Notes: generated by a model from the sequence alone, not told the origin. Shown: positions 28,912 through 37,798, numbered from the stretch's first letter. The stretch is 64,000 nucleotides of DNA from Thalassobium sp. R2A62 (GCF_000161835.1 NZ_GG697169.2:1234418-1298417); one strand, 5' to 3'. Made by a program: numbers and translations.

Positions 28912-29874
28912 TCAAAGCACCCGCAGCTGATCGGTCAACCACGGCATATTCGCGCATGCGGGGTCAACGATCATCTCTTGAATATGCCCCCTGAGACGCG
29001 CGGCTGTCCGTTCCGGCATATCGGCCAATATCCCCTTGCGCGCTGTCATAGAAATCCGGCGGCTCAGCGGATCAAATGGCAGCGGGATCAGATCGACTTG
29101 TGACCGGAACCGTTGCGCCCGCAACCATCCTAACGGCGTAATAATTGTCCATCCAGCACTGCCCGCGACCATCGCCATAATCGCGTGGTAGCTGTCCAAT
29201 TCAAACTTGTGGGTCAGCGACAGGTTTTGCCGCGCCAAATGGCCCGCAATCTGGCGGCCCATAAACTGGCGGGTCGTGTATTGAATGAACGGCAATTTTT
29301 GCAATTCTTCGGCGGCGGTTTCAGGGTCAATGGTGCCACGTGGGACGGCCGCGACAAACGGCTCTTCGAGCAACGGATGGACCTCCATCCATTCCGCTGA
29401 TGTGCCAATTTCGGCGGCCACGATGACGTCTAACGCGCGGGTATCTAGCGCGTCGAACAGATCGTGACTTGCCCCTGTTTCGAGTAGGAACTGGCACCCT
29501 TTTAGCTCGTTGCCCATGCTGGCCAGCAATCGCGGCGTGATGTCCGCATCAAAGTCTACGATCATCCCCAACCGAAATCGGGTCAGGCGCGAAAAGTCCG
29601 CCATTGCCAGTTCTGCTCGCGCATGTGCGGCCTCGTTCAGGATTGTATTGGCACGGCGCAGGAACATGTCGCCTGCGGGGGTTAGCTTCACAGGGCGAGC
29701 ACTGCGATCCAGCAGGGTTGTTCCAATCGCCGCCTCAAGGTTGGTCAGTTGTTGTGACACTGTCGCAGGTGATGCGCTGACCCGACGGGCCGCTGCCGAA
29801 ATCGACGCCTCTTCTGCCGTAGCGACAAAGACTTCGATACCCCACAATGTAATTCGTCCGGGCGTATCCGCCAT
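28912..29874 (-). CDS. LysR-family transcriptional regulator of the amine cluster
   Basis: The 320-residue protein has an N-terminal winged helix (VFVATAEEASISAAARRVSASPATVSQQLTNLE) and a LysR effector domain. It lies between the FAD oxidase and the divergent aminotransferase gene, and the 103-bp gap holds an inverted repeat suited to LysR binding (29914-29939). It probably controls the aminotransferase and perhaps the whole amine-uptake cluster; the inducer is unknown. Confidence 0.9.
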   Translation of the reverse strand: MADTPGRITLWGIEVFVATAEEASISAAARRVSASPATVSQQLTNLEAAIGTTLLDRSARPVKLTPAGDMFLRRANTILNEAAHARAELAMADFSRLTRFRLGMIVDFDADITPRLLASMGNELKGCQFLLETGASHDLFDALDTRALDVIVAAEIGTSAEWMEVHPLLEEPFVAAVPRGTIDPETAAEELQKLPFIQYTTRQFMGRQIAGHLARQNLSLTHKFELDSYHAIMAMVAGSAGWTIITPLGWLRAQRFRSQVDLIPLPFDPLSRRISMTARKGILADMPERTAARLRGHIQEMIVDPACANMPWLTDQLRVL

Positions 29875-29913
29875 CTTGTATCCCTCAAATCGACTTGGGG
29901 CACGCTACGGTGA

Positions 29914-29939
29914 TTGCACCTGCACTGCAACGGGTGCAA
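29914..29939. promoter_or_regulatory. probable LysR operator in the divergent intergenic region
   Basis: A perfect seven-base inverted repeat TTGCACC / GGTGCAA is separated by 12 bases, with an inner palindrome TGCACTGCA in the spacer. The spacing suits a LysR dimer pair (T-N11-A type). It lies 40 bases from the LysR ATG and 38 bases from the aminotransferase ATG. Confidence 0.65.
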
Positions 29940-29977
29940 GACTAGCGGAAACGTCAGAGCACCGTAGGGAGAGACCG

Positions 29978-31345
29978 ATGCCAGATGATGCAGTCAACAG
30001 TTGGGAAGCCCGCGCGGATGCGCATTCCTTTTATGGTTTTACAGATCTGCCCACGATCAAAGATCGCGGTGCCACGATCCTAACCCACGGCGAAGGGCCC
30101 TATGTCTATGACGTGCATGGGACAAAGTTTCTGGATGCCAACTCTGGTCTCTGGAATATGGTCGCCGGTTTTGATCACCCCGGCCTCGCCGAAGCCGCCA
30201 AGGCCCAATACGACCGTTTCCCAGGATACCATGCATTCTTTGGACGGATGTCGGACCAGACGGTCATGTTGTCTGAAAAACTGATCGAAGTTTCTCCGTA
30301 TGACAGCGGCAAAGTCTTCTACACAAACTCAGGTTCCGAGGCGAATGACACACTGGTCAAAATGCTCTGGTTCTTGGGCGGTGCCGAGGGCAAGCCGCAA
30401 CGGCGTAAGATCATCACGCGCAAGAATGGCTACCACGGCGTGACAGCCGTCTCCGCTTCAATGACAGGCAAGCCATACAATTCAGTGTTCGGACTGCCGT
30501 TGGACGGCTTCTTGCACCTCACCTGCCCACACTACTGGCGCGAAGGGCGCGACGGCGAAACCGAAACCGAGTTCACAGCCCGCATGGCCCAAGAGCTTGA
30601 GGATATGATCGCCGCCGAAGGCGCCGATACGATCGCCGCCTTTGTTGCAGAACCCGTTATGGGCGCAGGCGGAGTGATCCCACCATCCGAAGGGTATTTC
30701 CAAGCGATCCAACCGATCCTGAAGAAACATGGCATCCCGTTGATCTCGGACGAGGTGATCTGCGGTTTCGGTCGCACAGGCGAGACATGGGGTTGCGAGG
30801 CCTATGATTTTGTACCCGACGCCATCATTTCATCGAAAAACCTGACGGCTGGCTATTTTCCGATGGGTGCCGTGATTTTGGGGCCTGAATTGACGGACCG
30901 GCTGCAGGCCGCATCAGAGGCGATCGAAGAATTCCCGCACGGGTTTACCGCATCTGGCCACCCAGTCGGCTCTGCCATTGCCCTGAAAGCAATCGATGTC
31001 ATCATGAATGAGGGGTTGATCGACAACGTCCGCGCGCTGACCCCAAAGTTCGAAGCGGGATTGAATTGGCTCGCTGAGAACCCCAACATTGGCGAGGCAC
31101 GTGGCAAAGGCCTGATGGGTGCGGTCGAAGCAGTCGCCGACAAAGCGACCAAGACTCCCTTTGCCAGTGATCTGTCGGTCAGCGAACGCATTGCAAACAC
31201 ATGTACGGATCACGGACTGATCTGCCGACCTCTCGGGCAGGCCGTCGTGTTGTGCCCAGCATTTATCATGACCGAACCGCAAATGGACGAGATGTTTGAG
31301 AAATTGAACAAGGCGCTGATACAGGTCTTTGCAGACGTCACCTAG
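29978..31345 (+). CDS. class III (omega) aminotransferase
   Basis: The 455-residue PLP enzyme has NSGSEANDTLVKMLWF (phosphate binding), ISDEVICGFGRTGETWG and the lysine in SSKNLTAGYFPMGAVIL. It belongs to the pyruvate/putrescine-type omega-aminotransferases. The reading frame is open upstream, but ATG 29978 with GGGAGAGA upstream begins the family N-terminus (SWEARADAHSFYGFTDLP). It is divergent from LysR and probably removes the terminal amine of the substrate imported by the neighbouring system. Confidence 0.9.
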   Translation: MPDDAVNSWEARADAHSFYGFTDLPTIKDRGATILTHGEGPYVYDVHGTKFLDANSGLWNMVAGFDHPGLAEAAKAQYDRFPGYHAFFGRMSDQTVMLSEKLIEVSPYDSGKVFYTNSGSEANDTLVKMLWFLGGAEGKPQRRKIITRKNGYHGVTAVSASMTGKPYNSVFGLPLDGFLHLTCPHYWREGRDGETETEFTARMAQELEDMIAAEGADTIAAFVAEPVMGAGGVIPPSEGYFQAIQPILKKHGIPLISDEVICGFGRTGETWGCEAYDFVPDAIISSKNLTAGYFPMGAVILGPELTDRLQAASEAIEEFPHGFTASGHPVGSAIALKAIDVIMNEGLIDNVRALTPKFEAGLNWLAENPNIGEARGKGLMGAVEAVADKATKTPFASDLSVSERIANTCTDHGLICRPLGQAVVLCPAFIMTEPQMDEMFEKLNKALIQVFADVT

Positions 31346-31349
31346 ATCA

Positions 31350-31391
31350 AAAACAGGACATCCCTAATCATAGGGATGTCCTGACGCTGTT
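31350..31391. terminator. bidirectional terminator between the aminotransferase and phaR
   Basis: A perfect 12-base stem (31354-31365 with 31372-31383, six-base loop) has an A-run on its left side, giving a U-run for phaR transcripts, and GTTTTG to the right. It separates the convergent amine and PHA loci. Confidence 0.85.
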
Positions 31392-31398
31392 TTGTTGA

Positions 31399-31962
31399 TT
31401 ACTTGCCCAGCTTCGAAAGCTGCTCTTGCAACGCGGCAAGCTGGGTTTTGATGTCGGTCAGATCATCTGTCTCTTTGGCCTCGGAATTATTGGCTTCTGC
31501 TGCAGGTGCAGCCGCCCCCATCATCCCGCCAGTCATTGCCTTGATAAACGCCTGTTGCTGCGCCTGCATTGCATCGAACCCAGGCATTTTCGCCATCGGG
31601 TTAATGTCGCCAATGCTCTCCATCGCTTTGGATTGACCATCGCGCAGCATGTCAAAACTCATCTTCAAAAACTGCGGCACGACGCTTGTCGCTTGGGTCG
31701 TGTAGCTACGAACGAGGTCGTTCAGCACACTAACAGGCAGCACGCTTTCGCCACGGCTTTCATGTTCTGCAATGATTTGAAGCAAGTATTGGCGGGTTAA
31801 ATCGTCGCCTGATTTGAGATCAACGATCTGAACCTCGCGCCCTTCACGGATAAAACCCGCAATATCTTCGAGCGTTACGTAATCGCTGGTTTCGGTGTTG
31901 TACAAACGGCGGCTTGCATATCGTTTGATCAACAAAGGTGTATCAGTGGCGGCCAAATCCAT
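31399..31962 (-). CDS. phaR: PHA synthesis repressor PhaR
   Basis: The ~187-residue protein matches PhaR: an N-terminal PHB/PHA accumulation regulator domain (LLIKRYASRRLYNTETSDYV, then TLEDIAGFIREGREVQIVDL) and a PHB_acc repeat (LTRQYLLQIIAEHESRGESV). It ends in a coiled coil (LTDIKTQLAALQEQLSKL). PhaR represses phasin genes and binds PHA granules. ATG 31962 starts MDLAATDTPL; a TTG nine bases upstream (31971) cannot be excluded. Its likely operators lie upstream of phaP and phaC. Confidence 0.93.
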   Translation of the reverse strand: MDLAATDTPLLIKRYASRRLYNTETSDYVTLEDIAGFIREGREVQIVDLKSGDDLTRQYLLQIIAEHESRGESVLPVSVLNDLVRSYTTQATSVVPQFLKMSFDMLRDGQSKAMESIGDINPMAKMPGFDAMQAQQQAFIKAMTGGMMGAAAPAAEANNSEAKETDDLTDIKTQLAALQEQLSKLGK

Positions 31963-32030
31963 CTCTCCCAAATCGGATTCTTGCCGATTGTTTCGGCGTT
32001 GCAGAATAGTCTACGCCGCGTTTGCACAAA

Positions 32031-32066
32031 AAGAAAGGGCGAGCCTTGGGAGGAAGGCTCGCCCTT
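32031..32066 (-). terminator. intrinsic terminator of phaP
   Basis: A perfect 13-base stem (32035-32047 with 32054-32066, six-base loop) is followed on the minus strand by TTCTTTTTG. It lies 44 bases after the phasin stop and separates phaP from phaR, which keeps the abundant phasin message separate. Confidence 0.85.
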
Positions 32067-32109
32067 GAATGGACAGATCGCGAGGGAGGACGCGATCGCT
32101 ATCCTAAAT

Positions 32110-32553
32110 TTACTTAACTGTTGCTTTCTTCGCAGCAGCAGTCACGTCGTCAGTTGCTTTCTTGACAGCGGCAGTTGCCTCTTCCGAGATGTCTTTGCCT
32201 GCTGCGAGCATTAGCTCAACAGTTTCCATCTGAACTTTTTTCGCGATTTCAGCGAACGCAGCCATGTGCTCGGCAGCGGATTCAGCGGATGCAGAAGCGA
32301 AGTCAGTGACCGACTTGGCGTAGTCAGCAGGCTCAGCTTTTGCTTTGGTCAGATCGCCCATCTTTGCGATTGTCTCTTTTGTCCATTTTGTGGACAGCTC
32401 TGCGGATTTCCCAGCAGCTGTCAGCGCAACGCTAGACATTTTCTCGTTCAGGGTAACCTGAGTTTTGAAAGCGTCTTCCATTGCTTTTGTGTCCACTGGG
32501 AATGAACCCATTACGTCTTTGAATACAGCGGTGAAATCTTGTGTTTTAGCCAT
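32110..32553 (-). CDS. phaP: phasin, PHA granule-coating protein
   Basis: The 147-residue protein is all-helical, rich in Ala, Lys, Glu and Thr, with no Cys, matching the phasin_2 family (TQDFTAVFKDVMGSFPVDTK, AELSTKWTKETIAKMGDLTK, then VQMETVELMLAAGKDISEEA). Phasins coat PHA granules and control their size. It lies between phaR and phaC and has its own promoter region with a PhaR-like site (32641-32656) and its own terminator. Confidence 0.92.
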   Translation of the reverse strand: MAKTQDFTAVFKDVMGSFPVDTKAMEDAFKTQVTLNEKMSSVALTAAGKSAELSTKWTKETIAKMGDLTKAKAEPADYAKSVTDFASASAESAAEHMAAFAEIAKKVQMETVELMLAAGKDISEEATAAVKKATDDVTAAAKKATVK

Positions 32554-32640
32554 TGGTCAATCTCTCTCGGTGCTATGTGAGATCCGTCGGTCTGGTGTTC
32601 GGCTTGGCTCACGTTTCTGCGTCTGCAAACTATATGCATA

Positions 32641-32656
32641 TTGCAGTGCAGCATTT
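32641..32656. promoter_or_regulatory. probable PhaR operator upstream of phaP
   Basis: Read on the minus strand, the site is CTGC-N3-GCAA flanked by AAATG, close to the CTGC-N3/4-GCAG pattern described for Paracoccus PhaR. A similar sequence (shared TGCAGCATTT) lies upstream of phaC. Confidence 0.55.
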
Positions 32657-32714
32657 CAAGATATTTCTGCCGCGCCGCAGCAAAATTCTTGGGAAAGACC
32701 GTATTTACAGTGAT

Positions 32715-34520
32715 TTAACTAGTTGAACCTTTGAGGACATAGGTCCCTGGCGCGTCTCCTAACGCAGGATCATTGCTGGCATTTGGCGCGCGAGCCGCCT
32801 GTTTTGCACCAGAAATCTGGGATAACCATCCCTCCCAACGGGGCCACCAAGACCCATCATGCCGCATCGCAGCATTTTGCCAGTCAGTGCTGTCTGCATT
32901 CAGATCAGTATTGGTGTAGTGCCCATATTTCTTTTTTGACGGTGGGTTTACAATCCCTGCGATATGGCCCGACTCCGACATAACAAAGGTCTTGTTGTTC
33001 GATCCCATCTGCTGCACGCCACGATAGCTGGACGTCCAAGCCGCGATATGATCCGTCTCGCAAGCAATCGCAAAGAGAGGCACATCCACATCAGACAGGT
33101 GCAAGGTTTCTCCGCAAATTTCGATCCCACCATCGGCAAACTGATTGCCCTGACAAAGGCCGCGAAGGTACTGAACGGCCATTCGCGCTGGCAGGTTGGT
33201 GCTGTCCCCATTCCAATACAGCAGATCAAATGCGGGGGGCGCCTGCCCCATCATGTAACTCTTGATCGCTGGGCCATAGATCAAATCCTTGGCGCGCAGG
33301 AATGAAAATGTACGCTGCATAAAGAACGAATCGAGCAAACCGGTCCTCAATGCCTCTTGCTCGATACCGTCTACAAAGTCGTCATCCAGAAACACGCCGA
33401 CTTCGCCCTGATCGGAAAAATCAGTCATCGTAGTAAAGAACGTGGCGGATTTGACGGATGTGTCGCCGCGCTTTTTCATCAACGCCAGGGTCATTGACAA
33501 GGTAGTACCAGCAATGCAGTAGCCAATCACGTTGACCTGATCGACGTCGCAGATCGTTTTGACCTCGGATATCGCGGTCATGAACCCGTCGGTCACATAG
33601 TCGTCCAATGACACGTCGGCATAACTAGTGTCTGGGTTCACCCACGAGACGACAAACAACGTATAGCCCTGCTCAACCACCCATTTCACAAAGCTATTCT
33701 GCGCTTTGAGGTCCAAAATGTAGAACTTGTTGATCCAAGGTGGAAAGATGACCAACGGCGTCTCGTGCACCTGCTCGGTCGTTGGCGTGTATTGAATAAG
33801 CTCGAACAATCGGTTGCGGAACACGACCTTGCCGGGCGTTGTGGCGAGGTTTTCACCAACCGTAAACGCATCCTTATCCGCAAGAGTGACCTGAAGCTCG
33901 CCTTGGTTCGCTTCAAGATCGGACACCAGATTTTCGAGACCATCAACGAGGCTCTGCCCCTCGGTTTCAACCGCACGGCTCAGCGCGTCGGGATTGGTCG
34001 CCAGAAAATTGGTAGGGCTGAACATATCGAGGATTTGCTGACCAAAGAAATCGAGCCGTTTCTTGTCGCTTGGCTCTAGCCCTTCGATGCCAGTCATAGC
34101 CTCCTGCACCGCGCAGCTGTTCATCATGTATTGCTGTTTGACGTAGTTAAAATAGGGGTGCGTTTCCCACAGGGGGTTGGAAAAGCGTCTGTCCGACGGT
34201 GTTGGATCTTCTGGCGCCTCTAGCTTGCCCTGCGCCAATTGATATTGTGCCTCTACGTAATGCTTAAGCGTTTGCCCCCAGTAGCCCGCCTGCTGCTCAA
34301 TCATCTTGGTCGGGTTCTCCATCATTTCCGCAAAATACACAGACGCGGCCTTCATATACAGCGCTTGGCTCGGCCCTTGGAGCGCCTCTGGCACCTCACG
34401 TTTGTGGTTCAATACGGTGACCAAACGTTTGGACAGCTGCTCCATCTTTTCGATATTTGCCTCTAACCGCTCGTTTTCATGACTTTCGGCGTTATTTTCA
34501 TCGGTTTCTTTAGTTGTCAT
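32715..34520 (-). CDS. phaC: class I poly(3-hydroxyalkanoate) synthase
   Basis: PhaC polymerises 3-hydroxyacyl-CoA into PHA on the granule surface. The 601-residue length is class I. The catalytic Cys335 sits in the lipase-like box GYCIAGTT (most synthases have GYCxGG, so Ala replaces the first of the two glycines). The catalytic Asp and His lie in ACETDHIAAW and SESGHIAGIVNPP. The first ~30 residues are very acidic and Asn-rich. It is divergent from phaZ. No phaA or phaB is in this window. Confidence 0.95.
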   Translation of the reverse strand: MTTKETDENNAESHENERLEANIEKMEQLSKRLVTVLNHKREVPEALQGPSQALYMKAASVYFAEMMENPTKMIEQQAGYWGQTLKHYVEAQYQLAQGKLEAPEDPTPSDRRFSNPLWETHPYFNYVKQQYMMNSCAVQEAMTGIEGLEPSDKKRLDFFGQQILDMFSPTNFLATNPDALSRAVETEGQSLVDGLENLVSDLEANQGELQVTLADKDAFTVGENLATTPGKVVFRNRLFELIQYTPTTEQVHETPLVIFPPWINKFYILDLKAQNSFVKWVVEQGYTLFVVSWVNPDTSYADVSLDDYVTDGFMTAISEVKTICDVDQVNVIGYCIAGTTLSMTLALMKKRGDTSVKSATFFTTMTDFSDQGEVGVFLDDDFVDGIEQEALRTGLLDSFFMQRTFSFLRAKDLIYGPAIKSYMMGQAPPAFDLLYWNGDSTNLPARMAVQYLRGLCQGNQFADGGIEICGETLHLSDVDVPLFAIACETDHIAAWTSSYRGVQQMGSNNKTFVMSESGHIAGIVNPPSKKKYGHYTNTDLNADSTDWQNAAMRHDGSWWPRWEGWLSQISGAKQAARAPNASNDPALGDAPGTYVLKGSTS

Positions 34521-34540
34521 ATCGACTCCAAGCGCCTACC

Positions 34541-34557
34541 GTGCAGTTGCAGCATTT
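34541..34557. promoter_or_regulatory. probable PhaR operator in the phaC-phaZ intergenic region
   Basis: The minus strand reads CTGC-N4-GCAC next to a T/A-rich segment, resembling the CTGC-N3/4-GCAG PhaR pattern and sharing TGCAGCATTT with the phaP site. It lies 21 bases upstream of the phaC ATG, where a repressor would block initiation. Confidence 0.5.
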
Positions 34558-34635
34558 TTCCTATCAAGGTGTGAAGAGGAAAACTACTGTCGTGTCATAA
34601 GACACTATCGCAACAACCATGTAAAAGGTTCACCC

Positions 34636-35901
34636 ATGAAGTATATGCTGACCTACGACTTTATGGAAACCATTCGAAATACAAATCAATGGTTAGGCGC
34701 ATCTGTTCACGCATTGGGCAGTTATCCCGCAATGAGCCTGTTTCCTAATCCCGCTGCGGAATGGATGAAGGCATGGGGCGAAGTCACCGAACGTACGTTT
34801 GCGCGTATGGTCGTGAAACCCGATTGGAACCTACCAACGTTTACCGGCCCAAATGGCAATGACCGCACGGCACGTGCCGAGGTCGTCGTCGCCCGCCCGT
34901 TCGGCGATCTTTTGCATTTCAAGGTTGAGGGCCGTCGGGAAAAGGCGCGCCGTGTTTTGCTGGTGGCACCGATGTCCGGTCACTATGCAACATTGCTGCG
35001 CTCGACTGTGATCAGCCTCTTGCCCGATTGCGAAGTGTTCATCACCGATTGGCATAACGCGCGCGACATTCCTGTCAGCGCCGGCAAATTTGATGTTGAG
35101 GACTACACGCTTTACCTCGTCGATTTCATGAAAGAGTTGGGAGCCGACCTGCACGTGATCGCTGTGTGCCAGCCTGCCCCGCTCACTCTTGTGGCGACTG
35201 CGTTGCTGGCCGAGGACTACCCAGACGCACAACCACGGTCGTTGACCCTGATCGGTGGCCCAATTGATCCGGATGCGACACCGACCGACGTCACGGACTT
35301 TGGCAACCGCGTCACAATGGGGCAGCTCGAGGAAACGATGATCCAGCGGGTCGGTTTCAAATACCCCGGCGTCGGTCGCAAGGTCTATCCCGGTTTGCTA
35401 CAGCTCGCCTCGTTCGTGTCGATGAATGGCGAAACGCATACCAAAGCGTTCACCGATCAAATCTCGCGCGTTGCCAAAGGCGAAGCATCCGAGCACGACA
35501 AGCACAACAAGTTCTATGATGAATACCTTGCCGTGATGGACATGACCGCCGAGTTTTACCTGTCGACAGTTGAACGCGTGTTCAAAGCTGGCGAAATCGC
35601 AAAGAACGAATTCACCGTTGCAGGCCGCATGGTCGACATTGGCAAGATCACGACCGTTGCGGTCAAAACCGTCGAAGGTGAAAAAGACGACATCTCGGCC
35701 CCTGGCCAATGTGTTGCAGCGCTCGACTTGTTGACCGGCCTGCCCGACAGCAAAAAGGCATCTCATGTCGAACCCGGCGCGGGTCACTACGGCATTTTTG
35801 CTGGCGGCAGCTGGCGGAACAATATCCGCCCATTGGTTCTGGAATTCATTGATGCGAACAGTGCCTCACCGATGCCAGCAAATTCAAACACCGCTGCCTG
35901 A
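34636..35901 (+). CDS. phaZ: intracellular PHA depolymerase
   Basis: The 421-residue protein matches the Ralstonia PhaZa1-type intracellular depolymerase: N-terminal MLTYDFMETIRNTNQWLGAS, nucleophile Cys in HVIAVCQPAPLTLVATALLA (Cys in place of the usual Ser), LIGGPIDPDATPTDV, and the C-terminal His in EPGAGHYGIFAGGSWR. It mobilises stored polymer to 3-hydroxybutyrate units. It is transcribed away from phaC, and its stop is six bases from that of the convergent hydrolase. Confidence 0.93.
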   Translation: MKYMLTYDFMETIRNTNQWLGASVHALGSYPAMSLFPNPAAEWMKAWGEVTERTFARMVVKPDWNLPTFTGPNGNDRTARAEVVVARPFGDLLHFKVEGRREKARRVLLVAPMSGHYATLLRSTVISLLPDCEVFITDWHNARDIPVSAGKFDVEDYTLYLVDFMKELGADLHVIAVCQPAPLTLVATALLAEDYPDAQPRSLTLIGGPIDPDATPTDVTDFGNRVTMGQLEETMIQRVGFKYPGVGRKVYPGLLQLASFVSMNGETHTKAFTDQISRVAKGEASEHDKHNKFYDEYLAVMDMTAEFYLSTVERVFKAGEIAKNEFTVAGRMVDIGKITTVAVKTVEGEKDDISAPGQCVAALDLLTGLPDSKKASHVEPGAGHYGIFAGGSWRNNIRPLVLEFIDANSASPMPANSNTAA

Positions 35902-35906
35902 CGTCG

Positions 35907-36617
35907 TTACTGCAGCACCAAAGGCTGCGACATCCAACGACGGATCGACGCAATGACCTGTTCCGGCTGCTCAAGCGTTGGCAGATGACCTGCATCTGCA
36001 ATCACCTCAAGACGTGCATAGGGGATCAACTCAGCCATAAACGTATGGCGCTTGACCGGGCACAGCGCATCATGTTCGCCGCACAGAACGAGCGCGGGCA
36101 TCTTGATTTTACGCAAGGTGCTTTGCTGATCTCTACGCCGCTGCAACGCGCGGCTTTGCCGAACAAAAACCTCGGGGCCCAAATCCTGCGCCATTTCCAT
36201 TACTTGGCGTAGAACCTCGGCGCGGTGTGGACCAGGCGCCAAATAGTTCGGCTTCATCTCGTCACGCATCACATCCGTCAGCCGACCTGTCTGCGCGGCG
36301 ATAATCTGTGGCTCGCGCGCGGCAGCATACTGCGGGGTTTCTGCCAGCGGGTTGGTATCCATCAGTGCGACACGGGTCACGCGGTCTGGCGCGCGGCGCA
36401 AAACCTCCATCGCGACGATGCCGCCCATGCTGAGACCGGCCAACGCAAATTTGGCTGGCGCGGCAGACAAGACATCCGACGCGATCTCTTCGATACGCTC
36501 ACCCCGTGTGATCGGCGCAACCATAACCGGCATGTCCAAAGACAATGCATTGATCTGCGGCTGAAACAGCCGTGCGTCACACATCATGCCGGGTAAAAAG
36601 AGGATCGGTTCAGTCAT
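35907..36617 (-). CDS. alpha/beta-fold hydrolase
   Basis: The 236-residue hydrolase has the nucleophile elbow GLSMGG (FALAGLSMGGIVAMEVL), an oxyanion-hole region FLPGMMCDARLF and the catalytic His in ADAGHLPTLEQPEQV. It resembles enol-lactonase-type or carboxylesterase-type enzymes. ATG 36617 (MTEPILFLPGMM) is preferred over a TTG nine bases earlier. It follows the MetE-like gene by 37 bases and may be the last gene of the LacI-linked catabolic operon. Confidence 0.85.
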   Translation of the reverse strand: MTEPILFLPGMMCDARLFQPQINALSLDMPVMVAPITRGERIEEIASDVLSAAPAKFALAGLSMGGIVAMEVLRRAPDRVTRVALMDTNPLAETPQYAAAREPQIIAAQTGRLTDVMRDEMKPNYLAPGPHRAEVLRQVMEMAQDLGPEVFVRQSRALQRRRDQQSTLRKIKMPALVLCGEHDALCPVKRHTFMAELIPYARLEVIADAGHLPTLEQPEQVIASIRRWMSQPLVLQ

Positions 36618-36654
36618 AGCCAACACTTAGCAAATTTTGCCGTTCGTAAAACCG

Positions 36655-37782
36655 CTAAAACGCCTGTCCGACCGCTTTTGCTCCTGCACTCAGTGCTGAG
36701 AGTTTTGCGTAAGCAATTTCTGGATCAACGGCACCGTACCCTGCAAAGGTCCCGAAACCACAATCTGACCCGGCAATCACACGGTCCGCCCCAACAATAT
36801 CGACAAATCGCTGCACGCGCTGCGTCACCAAATCGGGATGTTCGACAAAGTTCGTGGTGGTGTCGACGACACCGGGAACCAGAACTTTGTTGTCGGGGAT
36901 TTCGGATTTTCGGTCGCGGAACACGGCCCATTCGTGGGCGTGGCGCGGGTTTGATGTCTCAAACAGGATCTGGCTTGCACCGACGCCCATCAAGGTGCTG
37001 AACACTTTGTCCATATCGATGTCACAAACGTGCGGCCCCTCGTAGTTGCCCCAACAAATATGCACGCGCACGCGGTCTGGATCGACCCCATCCAGTGCAT
37101 AGTTCATCGCCTCGACATGGCCCTGAGCAATCTTGAGAAACTCTTCGTCCGTCAGGTCTTGGAACAGCATGTGCCGCGACAATGCGAGGTCTGGGCAATC
37201 CAATTGCAACATTAGGCCGCTGTCTACGATCGTGCGGTATTCTTCCCGCATCGCATCCGCCAAAGCGCCCAAGTATTCTTCTCTCGTGTTGTAAAAGTCG
37301 TTTTGCAAGAACAGCGAGATCACCCCAGGTGAGGCCGCGTTCATGAAACCTTCGGACGCCCCATGTTCGGCCATGCCTGCTTTGAGGTTCGCGATGTCTT
37401 TTTCTAGTTCGCCCTGCCCTTTGGATTTCACTTCGCCCACACACACAGGGCGCGCATAGGTCGGGGTCCCGCCGTCATCGGCCAAACGTTCGAGAAACGT
37501 CGGGAACAGTGTCAAATCAGCAGGAGCATTGCGAGGACTGTCGCCATCGAAGCCCGTGTAGCGATCTTTGACATAGGTGGCGTAGCTGATTTTCGACGTC
37601 TCGCCGTCGCTGACAACATCAACGCCTGCCTCAACCTGACGGCGGACAGTTTCAGAACACGCCTCGGCCATAACTGCATCAAATTCAGATTGATCGTAGT
37701 CCTGACCATTTTCACGAGCAAAGATGAAATCAACGACTTTTTGTGTGCGCGGCAGGCTGCCGACATGAGTGACTTTTACCAT
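36655..37782 (-). CDS. MetE C-domain/UROD-like zinc enzyme (methyl- or alkyl-transferase-like)
   Basis: The 374-residue protein is related to the C-terminal half of cobalamin-independent methionine synthase and to epoxyalkane:coenzyme M transferases. It starts HVGSLPRT and keeps a probable Zn site: His241 and Cys243 in RVHICWGNYEGPH, Glu275 in LFETSNPRHAHE and Cys341 in GSDCGFGT. MetE itself is twice as long, so this copy cannot be the usual methionine synthase. In a catabolic cluster it may demethylate or transfer an alkyl group from the substrate to a thiol. ATG 37782 has an AAGGA site and the family N-terminus. Confidence 0.85.
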   Translation of the reverse strand: MVKVTHVGSLPRTQKVVDFIFARENGQDYDQSEFDAVMAEACSETVRRQVEAGVDVVSDGETSKISYATYVKDRYTGFDGDSPRNAPADLTLFPTFLERLADDGGTPTYARPVCVGEVKSKGQGELEKDIANLKAGMAEHGASEGFMNAASPGVISLFLQNDFYNTREEYLGALADAMREEYRTIVDSGLMLQLDCPDLALSRHMLFQDLTDEEFLKIAQGHVEAMNYALDGVDPDRVRVHICWGNYEGPHVCDIDMDKVFSTLMGVGASQILFETSNPRHAHEWAVFRDRKSEIPDNKVLVPGVVDTTTNFVEHPDLVTQRVQRFVDIVGADRVIAGSDCGFGTFAGYGAVDPEIAYAKLSALSAGAKAVGQAF

Positions 37783-37798
37783 TTTCGATTTTCCTTGT

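Noticed and set aside
29510-29977. Upstream extension of the aminotransferase by about 156 codons
   Set aside because: This stretch overlaps the divergent LysR gene and has no family sequence; the ATG at 29978 has a good ribosome-binding site.
36655-37782. Naming the MetE-like gene metE
   Set aside because: The protein is about half the MetE length and sits in a catabolic operon, so the biosynthetic name would mislead.
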